Source: JAUYQR01 sp963822435 (GTDB lineage Bacteria > Pseudomonadota > Alphaproteobacteria > Rhodobacterales > Rhodobacteraceae). From it: a stretch of 64,000 nt of DNA. How positions within the stretch are numbered: the stretch's first letter is position 1; each line of letters starts with the position of its first letter. The stretch is from positions 372,001-436,000 of the forward strand of contig CAWGHN010000001.1 of assembly GCA_963822435.1 (NCBI GenBank), written 5' to 3'. The translations under genes and the position numbers were made by a program. Positions 17,104-26,015 of the stretch are shown here, in pieces. Below the pieces are notes generated by a model. It had not been told where the DNA came from. It searched no databases and saw only the letters and a list, made by a program, of their open reading frames with translations.

Positions 17104-19515
17104 ATGGCCGATCTGCCCGTCACCAGCGCCCTGCCCGCCCTGCGCGACGCCATCGCCGCGCGCGGGATGGCCGTGCTGCAGGCGCCGCCCGGCGCGGGCA
17201 AGACCACGCTGGTGCCGCTTGACCTGCTGGCCTCGGGGCTGGTCGCGGGGCGCATCCTGCTTTTGGAACCGCGCCGTCTGGCGGCCCGCGCCGCTGCCGA
17301 GCGGATGGCCGACACGCTGGGCGAAACCGTCGGGCAGACCGTGGGCTACCGCATCCGGGGCGAGGCGAAGGTGTCCGCCGCGACCCGGATCGAGGTGGTG
17401 ACCGAAGGCATCCTGACCCGGATGATCCAGTCCGATCCGGGGCTGGAGGGGACCGGGCTGGTGATCTTTGATGAATTTCACGAGCGGTCCTTGCACGCCG
17501 ACCTTGGCCTTGCGCTGTGCCTTGAGGTGCGCGGCGCGCTCAGGCCCGACCTGTCGCTGCTGGTCATGTCGGCCACGCTGGACGCGGCGCCGGTGGCCGC
17601 GCTGATGGGGGGTGCGCCGATGGTCACGTCGGAAGGCCGCGCCTATCCGGTGGAGACGCGCTGGCTGCCCCGACCGCCCGACCCGTCGTTGCGGCTGGAG
17701 GCGGTCACCGCCGCGGCGATCCGCGCGGCGCTGGGCGAGACGGAGGGTGGCATCCTGGTGTTCCTGCCCGGCGAGGGCGAGATCCGCCGCACGATGAGCC
17801 TTTTGGGCGACCTGCCCGGCTGCACCGTCCGCCCGCTTTTCGGCGCGATGGATTTCGCGGCGCAGCGCGCGGCGCTGGCACCTGCGGTGGACCGCAAGAT
17901 CGTGCTGGCGACGGCGATTGCGGAAACCTCGCTGACCTTGCCCGACATCCGGGTGGTGATCGACGCGGGCCGCGCCCGGCGGGCGCGGTTCGACCCGGCG
18001 TCGGGCATGTCGCGGCTGGTGACCGAACGGGTGACCAAGGCCGAGGCGGAACAGCGCCGTGGGCGTGCGGGGCGGGTGGCGGCGGGCATCTGCTACCGGC
18101 TGTGGACGAAGGGCGAGGACGGCGGGCTGGCCCCCTTTCCGCCCGCCGAGATCGAGGTGGCCGATCTGGCCCCCTTGGCACTGGAACTGGCGGAATGGGG
18201 CTCGGCCGACCTGCCGTTCCTGAGCGCGCCGCGCGAAGGGCCACTGGCCGAGGCACGGGCGCTTTTAGGCTCGCTTGGTGCGCTGGACGATGCAGGCCGG
18301 ATCATGCCGCACGGCAAGGCGCTGGCGCGGCTGCCGCTCCACCCAAGGCTTGGCCATATGCTGACCCTTGCTGGGCCGAAGGCGGCCCCGCTGGCCGCTC
18401 TTCTGGCCGAACGCGACCCGTTGCGCGGCGCGCCGCCCGACCTTGCGCTGCGCCTGAAGGCGGTCGACCGGCCGGGGCCAGAGGCACATATGACCACCAT
18501 CCAGCGCATCCGCGACGAGGCGCGCCGTCTTGCGGGGGGGATGACAAAGGCCGGTTACCCTGACTTTTCGCCGGCGCAGATGGCCGCGCTCGCCTACCCC
18601 GACCGGATCGGCCTGCGCCGCAAGGGCGACGCGCCGCGCTGGGTGCTGTCGGGCGGCAAGGGCGCGGTGATGGCCCCCGGCACGCCACTGGCCACGGCCC
18701 GGCTGATCGTGGCCACCGACCTGGACGGCGACCCGCGCGAGGCAACGATCCGCCAAGCCGCCCCCCTGACCGAGGCAGAGTTGCGCGAGGTCTTTGCCGA
18801 CCGGATTGGCTGGGTCGAGGTGTGCGAGTGGTCGCGCCGCGAGGCCCGCGTTCTGGCGCGCCGACAGGAACGCTTTGGCGCGCTGGTGCTGGACGACCGG
18901 CCCTGGCCCGACGCGCCGCCGGAGCGGATCGCGCGGGCGGCGCTGGATGGGCTGCGCCTTCTTGGCTTGCCCTGGACGCCGTCGGCGCGTCGCCTGCGCG
19001 CCCGCGCCGCACTGGCACGCAGCGACGATTGGCCCGAGGTCAGCGATGCGGCCCTGCTCGCCAGCGCGAATAATTGGCTTTTGGCGCACCTCGCCGGTCG
19101 CCGCAACGCGGCCGACCTTGCGGCGCTTGACCTCACCGAACCCCTGAGGGCGCTTCTCGGCTGGGACCGGCTTGCGATCCTCGATCGGCTTGTCCCGGCC
19201 AGCTTCACCACGCCCCTCGGTCGCGCCGTGCCGATCGACTACGACGGCGACGCCCCGGCGATCGAGGTGCGCCTGCAGGAGATGTTCGGCGTCACCACCC
19301 ACCCCCTGATCGGTGCCGCGCGCCAGCCCTTGCGCATCACGCTCCTCTCGCCAGCCCGCGCGCCCGTGCAGGTCACGACCGACCTGCCGCGCTTCTGGGC
19401 CACCTCCTACGCCGATGTGCGCAAGGACATGCGCGGCGCCTACCCCCGCCACCCCTGGCCCGAAGACCCCACCGTCGCCGAACCAACCCTCAAGGCGAAG
19501 CCCCGCGGCACCTGA
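17104..19515 (+). CDS. hrpB: ATP-dependent helicase HrpB
   Basis: An 803-residue DExH-box helicase: Walker A GAGKTT (30-35), DEFH box (123-126), SAT motif, and the QRRGRAGR motif VI, followed by HA2 and the HrpB-specific C-terminal domain. HrpB proteins are putative RNA helicases whose biological role is poorly defined. It is divergent from meaB with a 99-base gap. A 3' hairpin repeat lies between it and the MFS gene. Confidence 0.95.
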   Translation: MADLPVTSALPALRDAIAARGMAVLQAPPGAGKTTLVPLDLLASGLVAGRILLLEPRRLAARAAAERMADTLGETVGQTVGYRIRGEAKVSAATRIEVVTEGILTRMIQSDPGLEGTGLVIFDEFHERSLHADLGLALCLEVRGALRPDLSLLVMSATLDAAPVAALMGGAPMVTSEGRAYPVETRWLPRPPDPSLRLEAVTAAAIRAALGETEGGILVFLPGEGEIRRTMSLLGDLPGCTVRPLFGAMDFAAQRAALAPAVDRKIVLATAIAETSLTLPDIRVVIDAGRARRARFDPASGMSRLVTERVTKAEAEQRRGRAGRVAAGICYRLWTKGEDGGLAPFPPAEIEVADLAPLALELAEWGSADLPFLSAPREGPLAEARALLGSLGALDDAGRIMPHGKALARLPLHPRLGHMLTLAGPKAAPLAALLAERDPLRGAPPDLALRLKAVDRPGPEAHMTTIQRIRDEARRLAGGMTKAGYPDFSPAQMAALAYPDRIGLRRKGDAPRWVLSGGKGAVMAPGTPLATARLIVATDLDGDPREATIRQAAPLTEAELREVFADRIGWVEVCEWSRREARVLARRQERFGALVLDDRPWPDAPPERIARAALDGLRLLGLPWTPSARRLRARAALARSDDWPEVSDAALLASANNWLLAHLAGRRNAADLAALDLTEPLRALLGWDRLAILDRLVPASFTTPLGRAVPIDYDGDAPAIEVRLQEMFGVTTHPLIGAARQPLRITLLSPARAPVQVTTDLPRFWATSYADVRKDMRGAYPRHPWPEDPTVAEPTLKAKPRGT

Positions 19516-19622
19516 CCTTTCAGCGCTGAAACAGGATGTGACAGCCGACGCCTTCCCCTTTTGGCCCGGTCGAAGTAGACGCAACCGCGCAGGAGGTCGC
19601 ATTCCCCTTCCTCTTTGCAGAA

Positions 19623-19661
19623 ATATCCCACGGGAGGTCCGGAGGGTGTGAAACCCTCCGG
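19623..19661 (+). repeat. ATATCCC-type intergenic hairpin repeat, copy 1
   Basis: An ATATCCCACGGG segment runs into a perfect hairpin (9-base arms CCGGAGGGT at 19639-19647 and 19653-19661, loop GTGAA). A second, clearly related copy lies in reverse orientation between argF and argD (23678-23713). It could end hrpB transcription, although no T-tract follows. Confidence 0.6.
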
Positions 19662-19717
19662 GGCCAGCCACAAAGACCGCCCGCCCGCCACATCGCCAGA
19701 CTGCAGGACCACGACCG

Positions 19718-20926
19718 ATGCACGCCACCCTCGCCCAAGCCAAGGCCGCCCGCTGGGCGATTGCCGCGATGTTTTTCGCCAACGGTTTCGTCATGGGGGC
19801 CTGGGCGCCGCAGATCCCACTGCTGCTGCCGCGCCACGACATCACCGAAAGCACGCTTGGCCTGCTGATCCTGGTCCTTGGCCTTGGCGCGGTCGGCTCA
19901 ATGCTGTTCGCGGGCCGCCTGATCAGCCGCTTCGGGGGCCGCCGCGTGCTGTCGGTGTTTTCGCTGGCGCTGATCCCGGTGCTGCCGGCGGTGGTGTTTT
20001 CGCCTGACCTCGGCGCGCTGGCCCTGTTCATGGCGGTGTTCGGCGCGATGGCGGGCTGCATGGACGTGGCGATGAACAATCAGGCGGTCGACATCGAACG
20101 CCGGTTGGACCGCGCCATCATGTCGTCGTCGCACGGGTTCTGGAGCCTTGGCGGCTTTGTCGGCGGCTTTGCCGGCAGTTTTGTCATCGCGCAGTGGGGG
20201 TCCGAGGTGCAGTCGTTGCTGACCGCCGCGATCACCGCCGCCATCGTCTTTGCCGCGATGCCTTACCTTCTGCCCGACAGCCCGCGCGTCCAGCCCACCG
20301 CCGCGCAAACGGCGGCGCCGAAGCAGCACCTTCTGCCGCGCGACCTGTCGGTCTGGCTCTTGGGCTTCATGGCGCTGGCTTCGATGGTGCCGGAGGGCGC
20401 GGTGCTGGACTGGGCCGCGATCTATCTGCAGAAGGAACTGGGCTCGGATGTGTTCCGCTCGGGCCTTGCCTTTGCGTTCTTCGCGGGGGCGATGGCGATC
20501 ATGCGGTTTGCCGGAGACGCCGTGCGCAACCGCTTTGGCGCAGTTCGCACGCTGCGCGCCTCGGGGCTGATCGGGGCGGCGGGGCTGATGGGCGGCGCGC
20601 TGGCGCCGGCCGACTGGATCGCGATCGTCAGCTTTGCCTTTGCGGGCCTTGGCATCGCCAACATGGTGCCGATCATGTTTTCCGCCGCCGGCAATCACCC
20701 GCGGTTGCCCTCGGCGGTGGCAATCTCGACGGTCACGATGGTCGGCTACTGCGGCATCCTGATTGCGCCCTCGTCGATCGGCTTTGTGGCCGAGCATGTG
20801 GGGTTCAGTTCTACCTACGCGGCGCTGTCGCTTTTGCTGGTCGTGGTCTCGCTGCTGGCCGGTCGCACCGCCAACGCCGACCGCACCAGCACGACACCGC
20901 TTCAGGGCGCCGCCGCCACAAGCTGA
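19718..20926 (+). CDS. MFS transporter, YbjJ-like
   Basis: A 402-residue 12-helix major facilitator. The N-terminal pattern (FFANGFVMGAWAPQIP, then GRLISRFGGRRV in the loop 2-3 signature) matches the YbjJ-type sugar/drug transporter branch rather than a characterised exporter. Inner membrane, proton-coupled transport presumed; substrate unknown. It converges with the isochorismatase-family gene, overlapping it by 25 bases at the 3' ends. Confidence 0.85.
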   Translation: MHATLAQAKAARWAIAAMFFANGFVMGAWAPQIPLLLPRHDITESTLGLLILVLGLGAVGSMLFAGRLISRFGGRRVLSVFSLALIPVLPAVVFSPDLGALALFMAVFGAMAGCMDVAMNNQAVDIERRLDRAIMSSSHGFWSLGGFVGGFAGSFVIAQWGSEVQSLLTAAITAAIVFAAMPYLLPDSPRVQPTAAQTAAPKQHLLPRDLSVWLLGFMALASMVPEGAVLDWAAIYLQKELGSDVFRSGLAFAFFAGAMAIMRFAGDAVRNRFGAVRTLRASGLIGAAGLMGGALAPADWIAIVSFAFAGLGIANMVPIMFSAAGNHPRLPSAVAISTVTMVGYCGILIAPSSIGFVAEHVGFSSTYAALSLLLVVVSLLAGRTANADRTSTTPLQGAAATS

Positions 20927-21456
20927 TCCACCGTCGTCAGCGTGGCGAAGTCGGCCCCCAGCAGCGACAGCGTCACCCGCTGCACGGTCACAGCGTCGAT
21001 CCGCCCGCCGTCATGTGCGGGCAGATCGAACCCCAGAAGCGCATCGGTGGGCAACAGCACAGCGTAGCCAAGGTCCGACGCCGCCCGCACCGTAGATGTG
21101 ACGCAGAACGCAGCCACCGCACCCGCGACGATCAGCCGGTCAATCCCGTCGCGGCGCAAAAGATCGTCAAGCCCGGTGTCGGCAAAGGCCGAGGAGCGGT
21201 GTTTCCACAGCACCGCCTCGCCGGCGACCGGTGCGGCGCAGGCCATCGGTTCAGCCCCCGGCAGCCCCTTGCGAAACGGCGAGGCCGGGTCCGGATCATC
21301 GTGATGCACATGGATCACCGGAAGGCCGCGCGCGCGCGCATGGGCCAGAAGCCCGGCCATCCGGTCCATCGCGCCTGGGTTCACCGGGGCACGGCCCGCG
21401 GCGATCCGGTCGGCCATGCCCTGTTGCATGTCGATGATCAGGACCGCGGTGGTCAT
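20902..21456 (-). CDS. Isochorismatase-family cysteine hydrolase
   Basis: A 184-residue protein with the catalytic triad Asp9 (VLIIDMQ), Lys85 (LWKHRSSAF) and Cys118 (AFCVTSTVRAA), as in nicotinamidases and related amidohydrolases; the exact substrate cannot be assigned. The ATG at 21456 overlaps the stop of the DUF1993 gene by ATGA, so the two are co-translated. The 3' end overlaps the convergent MFS gene. Confidence 0.88.
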   Translation of the reverse strand: MTTAVLIIDMQQGMADRIAAGRAPVNPGAMDRMAGLLAHARARGLPVIHVHHDDPDPASPFRKGLPGAEPMACAAPVAGEAVLWKHRSSAFADTGLDDLLRRDGIDRLIVAGAVAAFCVTSTVRAASDLGYAVLLPTDALLGFDLPAHDGGRIDAVTVQRVTLSLLGADFATLTTVDQLVAAAP

Positions 21457-21947
21457 GCGGTGCCCATGAAATCGCGCTTGCCGACCTCGACCCCGTTGTG
21501 GCGCAGGATGTTGTAGGCGGTGGCGGCGTGGAAGTGGAACTGCGGCAGCGAATACATCGTCAGATATTGCGCGCCCGGCATCGTCATATCCTCGCCCCGC
21601 ATCTTGATCGTTACCGCGCGCGTGGCGGCCTGCTCGTAGACGCTGGCCGGAAACTCGGCCATGTAGGCCCGCGCCGCCGCAATCCGTGCCTTCAAATCGG
21701 CAAAGGTCACCTCGGTATCGGGAAATCCTTTCGGCTCTGCCCCCGCCAGCCGCGCCGCCGCGCGGGCGGCAAAATCGCAGGTCAGTTGCACCTGGCGGGT
21801 GAAGGGGAACATGTCGGGAAAAAGCCGGAAGGTCAGCAGCGCTTCGGGCTTGATCGCCTTGGCGTCGCAATGCGCCTCGGCCTTGGCAAGGATGGCGGAC
21901 AGGGCGCCGAGGGTGCGGTCCATCGGCGGGATGATATGGTCATACAT
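21453..21947 (-). CDS. DUF1993-family protein, copy 1
   Basis: A 164-residue protein starting MYDHIIPPM, with the DinB-like helical look and the SLPQFHFHAATAYNILRHNG-VGKRDF ending typical of DUF1993 proteins. His residues in the C-terminal part could bind metal. The function of the family is unknown. The window holds a second copy next to aspS (36963-37448). Here it is coupled by ATGA overlap to a cysteine hydrolase gene. Confidence 0.8.
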   Translation of the reverse strand: MYDHIIPPMDRTLGALSAILAKAEAHCDAKAIKPEALLTFRLFPDMFPFTRQVQLTCDFAARAAARLAGAEPKGFPDTEVTFADLKARIAAARAYMAEFPASVYEQAATRAVTIKMRGEDMTMPGAQYLTMYSLPQFHFHAATAYNILRHNGVEVGKRDFMGTA

Positions 21948-22050
21948 TCGGGCGGCCTTTCGGGCAAAGGGATTGCGCGGCACGCTAGCCGGGCATGCAG
22001 CCCCCGTCGAGAGGGCTTGCCAAGGCCATCGGGGGTTGCGACACCGGGGC

Positions 22051-22608
22051 ATGACCGACACCACCCTTGACACCCGCCGCGGCCTGCCCGCCGAATATCA
22101 GGTGATCCTTGCGGAACTGCCGCGCAAGGGCTGGCCCGACCACCGCGATTTCAACGGGCTGGCGGCCTTCTGGCTGGACCGGCATCTGGCCTTCCGCCAC
22201 ACCCTGCAACGCCTGCGCGCCGATACCGAGGCCCGCATCGACCGCAAACTTGCCCCCGAGGCCTTCGCAGGGCGGCTGGTGCGGCAAGGCTCGGGCCTCT
22301 TGTCCGACCTGATCGGCCACCATCAGATCGAGGACGACGCCTATTTTCCGAAACTGGCCCGGCTGGAACCGCGCATCGCGCGCGGCTTTGACATGCTGGA
22401 TGCCGATCACCATGCGCTGCACGACCTGATCGACCGCTTTGCCAAGGGCGCCAACGCAGCCCTTCAGGCCAAGGACGAGGCGACCGCGCGCGAAAAGACC
22501 GCGCGCTTTCTGGCCGACCTGAAGGAATTCGACCGCCTGCTCGCCCGCCATCTGGACGATGAGGAAGACCTTGTGCTGCCGGTCGTGCTGAAACACCGGG
22601 TCGGCTGA
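22051..22608 (+). CDS. Hemerythrin-domain protein
   Basis: A 185-residue all-helical protein with the His/Glu pattern of a hemerythrin HHE domain: HLAFRH near residue 50, GHHQIEDDAYFP near 90, DADHHALH near 115 and HLDDEEDLVLP near 170. Such proteins bind O2, NO or iron through a di-iron site; the role here is unknown. It is divergent from the DUF1993/hydrolase pair. The ATG at 22051 (MTDTTLDTRRG) is chosen because upstream residues are a shadow of that operon. Confidence 0.85.
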   Translation: MTDTTLDTRRGLPAEYQVILAELPRKGWPDHRDFNGLAAFWLDRHLAFRHTLQRLRADTEARIDRKLAPEAFAGRLVRQGSGLLSDLIGHHQIEDDAYFPKLARLEPRIARGFDMLDADHHALHDLIDRFAKGANAALQAKDEATAREKTARFLADLKEFDRLLARHLDDEEDLVLPVVLKHRVG

Positions 22609-22653
22609 CCCCGGCCCGCGCTTTGCTCTTTTTGCAAATACTCATCTGTCCGG

Positions 22654-22678
22654 CGAGACGCGGCCCTGCCGCGTCTCG
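22654..22678. terminator. Bidirectional hairpin between hemerythrin gene and argF
   Basis: Perfect 11-base arms CGAGACGCGGC (22654-22664) and its complement (22668-22678) with a 3-base loop. Two convergent genes end on either side, so it can serve both. No clear T-tract follows on either strand. Confidence 0.6.
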
Positions 22679-22725
22679 TCTGAAAAGGTTTGCGGCGGAA
22701 CGCCGCTCCGCTTGATACCCCGGTG

Positions 22726-23652
22726 TCAGACCCCGAGGCACCAGCGCATCACGGCCTTTTGCGCGTGCAGCCGGTTTTCCGCCTCGTCGAACACCACCGA
22801 ATGGGGGCCGTCCATCACCGCACTCGTGGCCTCGTCGTTGCGGTGCGCGGGCAGGCAATGCATGAACAGGGCGTCAGGTTTGGCGCGGCTCATCAGGGCC
22901 TCGTTCACCTGATACGGGCGCAACTGGTTGTGGCGGCGTTCCTTGGCGCTTTCGGGATCGTGCATCGAGACCCAGGTATCGGTGACGACAAGATCGGCAC
23001 CCTCGACGGCGGCGAAGGGGTCGCGCTGGACGGTGATCTTCGAGCCCTTGGCGCGCGCAAAGGCCATGAACTTGTCCTCCGGGTCCAGCGTTTCCGGGCC
23101 GGTGAAGGTGAAGTCAAAGCCGAACTGCCCGGCGGCGTGCAGGAACGAGGCGCAGACGTTGTTGCCGTCGCCGGCCCAGACCACCTTCTTGCCCGCGATC
23201 GGGCCGCGATGTTCTTCGTAGGTCATCACGTCGGCCATGATCTGGCAGGGATGGGTGCGGTTCGTAAGTCCGTTGATGACCGGGACGGTGGCATGTTCGG
23301 CCATTTCCAGCAGCGTCGCCTCCTCGAAGGTGCGGATCATGATGAGGTCGACGTAGCGGCTGAGGACGCGGGCCGTGTCGGCAATCGTCTCGCCGTGGCC
23401 AAGCTGCATTTCCTTGCCCGACAGCACCATCGTCTCGCCACCCATCTGGCGCACGCCGACGTCAAAGCTGACGCGGGTGCGGGTCGAGGGTTTTTCGAAG
23501 ATCAGCGCGACCATGCGGCCCTTGAGCGGGGTTTCATCATCCGGCGAGCCCTTTGGGCGGCCATTGCGGGCGGCCTTCATCGCGTGGGCGGAGTTTATCA
23601 TGCCCCGCAATTCGGTGGCTTCGGTGGTGTGGATGTCGAGAAAATGTTTCAT
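22726..23652 (-). CDS. argF: Ornithine carbamoyltransferase
   Basis: A 308-residue OTCase that makes citrulline from ornithine and carbamoyl phosphate in arginine synthesis. The carbamoyl-phosphate motif STRTR (KPSTRTRVSFDVG), the HPCQ motif, the ornithine SMxx segment (VSMHDPES) and the HCLP motif are all present. It is directly downstream of argD (90 bases) in the same direction; carbamoyl phosphate would come from the CarB encoded at 41.3 kb. Confidence 0.97.
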   Translation of the reverse strand: MKHFLDIHTTEATELRGMINSAHAMKAARNGRPKGSPDDETPLKGRMVALIFEKPSTRTRVSFDVGVRQMGGETMVLSGKEMQLGHGETIADTARVLSRYVDLIMIRTFEEATLLEMAEHATVPVINGLTNRTHPCQIMADVMTYEEHRGPIAGKKVVWAGDGNNVCASFLHAAGQFGFDFTFTGPETLDPEDKFMAFARAKGSKITVQRDPFAAVEGADLVVTDTWVSMHDPESAKERRHNQLRPYQVNEALMSRAKPDALFMHCLPAHRNDEATSAVMDGPHSVVFDEAENRLHAQKAVMRWCLGV

Positions 23653-23677
23653 GCGCTGCGCTCTTTGACGAGGGCGA

Positions 23678-23713
23678 GGGGGTTCACACCCCCCGCACCC
23701 CCCGTGGGATATC
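23678..23713 (-). repeat. ATATCCC-type intergenic hairpin repeat, copy 2
   Basis: Read on the minus strand this is ATATCCCACGGGGGGTGCGG followed by a GGGGGT/ACCCCC hairpin with loop GTGA. It matches the copy at 19623-19661 over most of its length. It lies between argD and argF and could modulate read-through into argF. Confidence 0.55.
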
Positions 23714-23742
23714 TGGAGAAGGAGAAGCCTGAAGCGGGGCCA

Positions 23743-24933
23743 TCAGATGGCGGTCGACACGGCGCCGGCCGCGCGGTCCAGGCGGGTGAGGGCTTCGGTG
23801 ATGTCGGCTTCGGTGATGTTGAGAGCCGGAAGCAGGCGCAGCACGTTGTCGGCGGCGGCAACCGTGAGGACACCAGCGGCGTAGCCGGCTTTGACGATGT
23901 CGGTGTTGGGGGCCTTGCATTTGAGGCCGAGCATCAGGCCCTGACCACGCACCGCCTCGAATACGTCGGGGTGGCGGGCGACGAGGGATTCGAGGCCCTG
24001 CCGAAACATCGCGGCCTTGCGGCTGACGTCTGCGAGGAAGGCGTCGTCGCCGACGATGTCGAGGACTGCGGCGCCGACCGCGCAGGCGAGCGGGTTGCCA
24101 CCGTAGGTCGAGCCGTGGCTGCCCGCCGTCATGCCCGAGGCCGCGCGTTCGGTGGCGAGGACCGCGCCGAGCGGAAAGCCACCACCGATGCCTTTGGCGA
24201 CCATCATGATGTCGGGGGTCACGCCCGCCCATTCATGCGCGAAAAGTTTGCCGGTGCGGCCCATGCCGCATTGCACCTCGTCGAAGATCAGAAGCGTGCC
24301 GGTCGTGTCGCAAAGATCGCGCAGACCCTTGAGGCATTGGTCGGGGACCACGCGGATGCCGCCCTCGCCCTGGATCGGTTCGATGATCACGGCGCAGGTC
24401 TGGTCGGTGATCGCGGCGCGGATCGCGGCGTGATCTTCGGGCGAGGTCGGCCATTTCAGCTGGCGAAAGCCGGGCATCAGGGGCCCGTAGCCCTTGACCA
24501 TCTTTTCCGACCCGGCGGCCGCGATGGCGGCGGTGGAGCGGCCGTGGAAGGCGCCCTCGAAGGAGATGAACTCGATCCGTTCGGGGTGGCCGGTCTCGTA
24601 ATGGCACTTGCGCGCCATCTTGATCGCCAGTTCGGCCGTTTCGGTCCCGGAGTTGGTGAAGAACACCGTATCGGCGAAGGTGCGGTCGACCAGCATCCCG
24701 GCCAGGTGTTCCTGTTCGGGAATGCGGTAGACGTTCGAGACGTGCCAGAGCTTTTGCGCCTGATCGGTCAGCGCCTGCACCAGCGCGGGATGGGCGTGGC
24801 CAAGCGCGTTGACCGCGATGCCGCCGCCGAGATCGAGGTAGCGCGTGCCATCCTCGGCCAGAAGCCAGGAGCCGGTGCCGGACACGAAGGCCAGCGGCGC
24901 GCGATTGTAGGTGGGCAGGACGGCGGGGATCAT
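23743..24933 (-). CDS. argD: Acetylornithine aminotransferase
   Basis: A 396-residue class III PLP aminotransferase converting N-acetylglutamate semialdehyde to N-acetylornithine. It shows the GGIAVNALGHAHP start region, FTNSGTETAELAIK, and the IFDEVQCGMGRTG segment preceding the PLP lysine (VAKGIGGGFP). The start MIPAVLPTYNRAP at 24933 fits the family. With argF it forms an argD-argF unit. Confidence 0.96.
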   Translation of the reverse strand: MIPAVLPTYNRAPLAFVSGTGSWLLAEDGTRYLDLGGGIAVNALGHAHPALVQALTDQAQKLWHVSNVYRIPEQEHLAGMLVDRTFADTVFFTNSGTETAELAIKMARKCHYETGHPERIEFISFEGAFHGRSTAAIAAAGSEKMVKGYGPLMPGFRQLKWPTSPEDHAAIRAAITDQTCAVIIEPIQGEGGIRVVPDQCLKGLRDLCDTTGTLLIFDEVQCGMGRTGKLFAHEWAGVTPDIMMVAKGIGGGFPLGAVLATERAASGMTAGSHGSTYGGNPLACAVGAAVLDIVGDDAFLADVSRKAAMFRQGLESLVARHPDVFEAVRGQGLMLGLKCKAPNTDIVKAGYAAGVLTVAAADNVLRLLPALNITEADITEALTRLDRAAGAVSTAI

Positions 24934-25336
24934 GCGAGGGGCCCTTTGGAAGGAAGACCTAAGCCCTAAAGGCTGGCCATGCGGGGTGTCAACGGTTCGA
25001 GAAGGGATGCCCCGGACCAAGGGGGCAGGCGAAAGCGGTCGCTCAGGAGCGTCGGCGTCGCTGGAAAGGGGCGGTCCGCGTGGTCATGGGGCAAGACGTA
25101 TTCGAGGGCGACCGCAAAGGGAAGCGGAAATCGGGCGGAGGGTTCGGCGCGAATGGACGCGGTGTGAGTGCCGGATGGCGACTGCGGGGGCGATTTGCGG
25201 GGTTTGGCGGGCGCGCCTTTCCGAAGGTGCGCCGACGCCCCGCTTGATCTTCCGGCCGCCGCCTTGTATCCCGCGCCGTCGCGGTTACAATGCCGCCTGA
25301 AGCAATTTCCCTTTGCCGCCAACCGGAGAGCTACGC
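24934..25336. other. Divergent promoter region between argD and gcrA, 403 bases
   Basis: No gene is supported in this gap. It must hold the argD promoter (minus) and the gcrA promoter (plus). I see one promoter candidate at 25264-25291 and no GANTC methylation site in the stretch I read, although CcrM sites are of interest near gcrA genes. Confidence 0.5.
25264..25291 (+). promoter_or_regulatory. Promoter candidate for gcrA
   Basis: TTGTAT (25264-25269) and TACAAT (25286-25291) spaced by 16 bases, about 45 bases before the gcrA ATG. The -10 box has five of six matches, the -35 only three. Confidence 0.35.
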
Positions 25337-25933
25337 ATGTCCTGGACCGACGAGCGCGTCGAGACGCTGAAGCGCATGTGGGGCGAAGGCCAATCGGCCA
25401 GCCAGATCGCCAAGGAACTGGGCGGTGTCACCCGCAATGCCGTGATCGGCAAGGTGCACCGGCTTGGCCTGTCGAACCGCGTCGGCGGCAAGGACGAGGA
25501 GGAGGAGGCACCGGTTGCCGCCGCCCCCGCCGCCCCGGCACGACCGGAGCCTGCCGCACCGCGCGCCGAGACGCGCCCGGCCGCAGACCCCGCCCCGCGC
25601 CCGGCGGCTGCGGCCCCTGCCACGCCATCCAACGTGACACCGCTGCCGGTACGCAAGGCGATCATCCCCGCAGGTCAGCCCCTGCCGCCGCAGCCATCGC
25701 TGAACGAGATCAGTCCCGAGGCGCTGGCGTCGGTGCGCGAGGTTGAAAAGCGCGCCAAGAGGCTGACGCTGATGGAATTGACCGAACGCACCTGCAAGTG
25801 GCCGATCGGCGACCCTGCGACCGAGGATTTCTGGTTCTGCGGCCTGCCGTCACTGCCGGGAAAACCCTATTGCGAGGCGCATGTTGGCGTGGCGTTCCAG
25901 CCGATGAGCGCACGGCGGGATCGCCGCCGCTGA
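25337..25933 (+). CDS. gcrA: Cell-cycle regulator GcrA
   Basis: A 198-residue GcrA-family protein. The N-terminal DNA-binding domain (MSWTDERVETLKRMWGEG, then SASQIAKELG-VTRNAVIGKVHRLGLS, residues 1-45) is highly typical, followed by a Pro/Ala/Glu linker and a C-terminal sigma70-contacting part with the Cys/His pattern CKWPIGDP, FCG, YCEAHVGVAFQP. In Caulobacter GcrA activates promoters carrying methylated GANTC with CcrM. Rhodobacterales often keep it. The ATG at 25337 follows GGAGAG. Confidence 0.96.
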   Translation: MSWTDERVETLKRMWGEGQSASQIAKELGGVTRNAVIGKVHRLGLSNRVGGKDEEEEAPVAAAPAAPARPEPAAPRAETRPAADPAPRPAAAAPATPSNVTPLPVRKAIIPAGQPLPPQPSLNEISPEALASVREVEKRAKRLTLMELTERTCKWPIGDPATEDFWFCGLPSLPGKPYCEAHVGVAFQPMSARRDRRR

Positions 25934-26015
25934 GCGCCACAGACAGGCCGTCCTGAGCGACACCGCCCGCGCCGGAACCAGCGCCCTGAACGGATGACCG
26001 CCGACCGGATTGGCG

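Noticed and set aside
17104..17496. Longer start for meaB reaching into hrpB
   Set aside because: The extension is the antisense of hrpB and the family start MDIEAT lies at 17004.
22690..24969. 759-codon plus-strand frame over argF and argD
   Set aside because: Both minus-strand genes are clear arginine enzymes; the frame is their complement.
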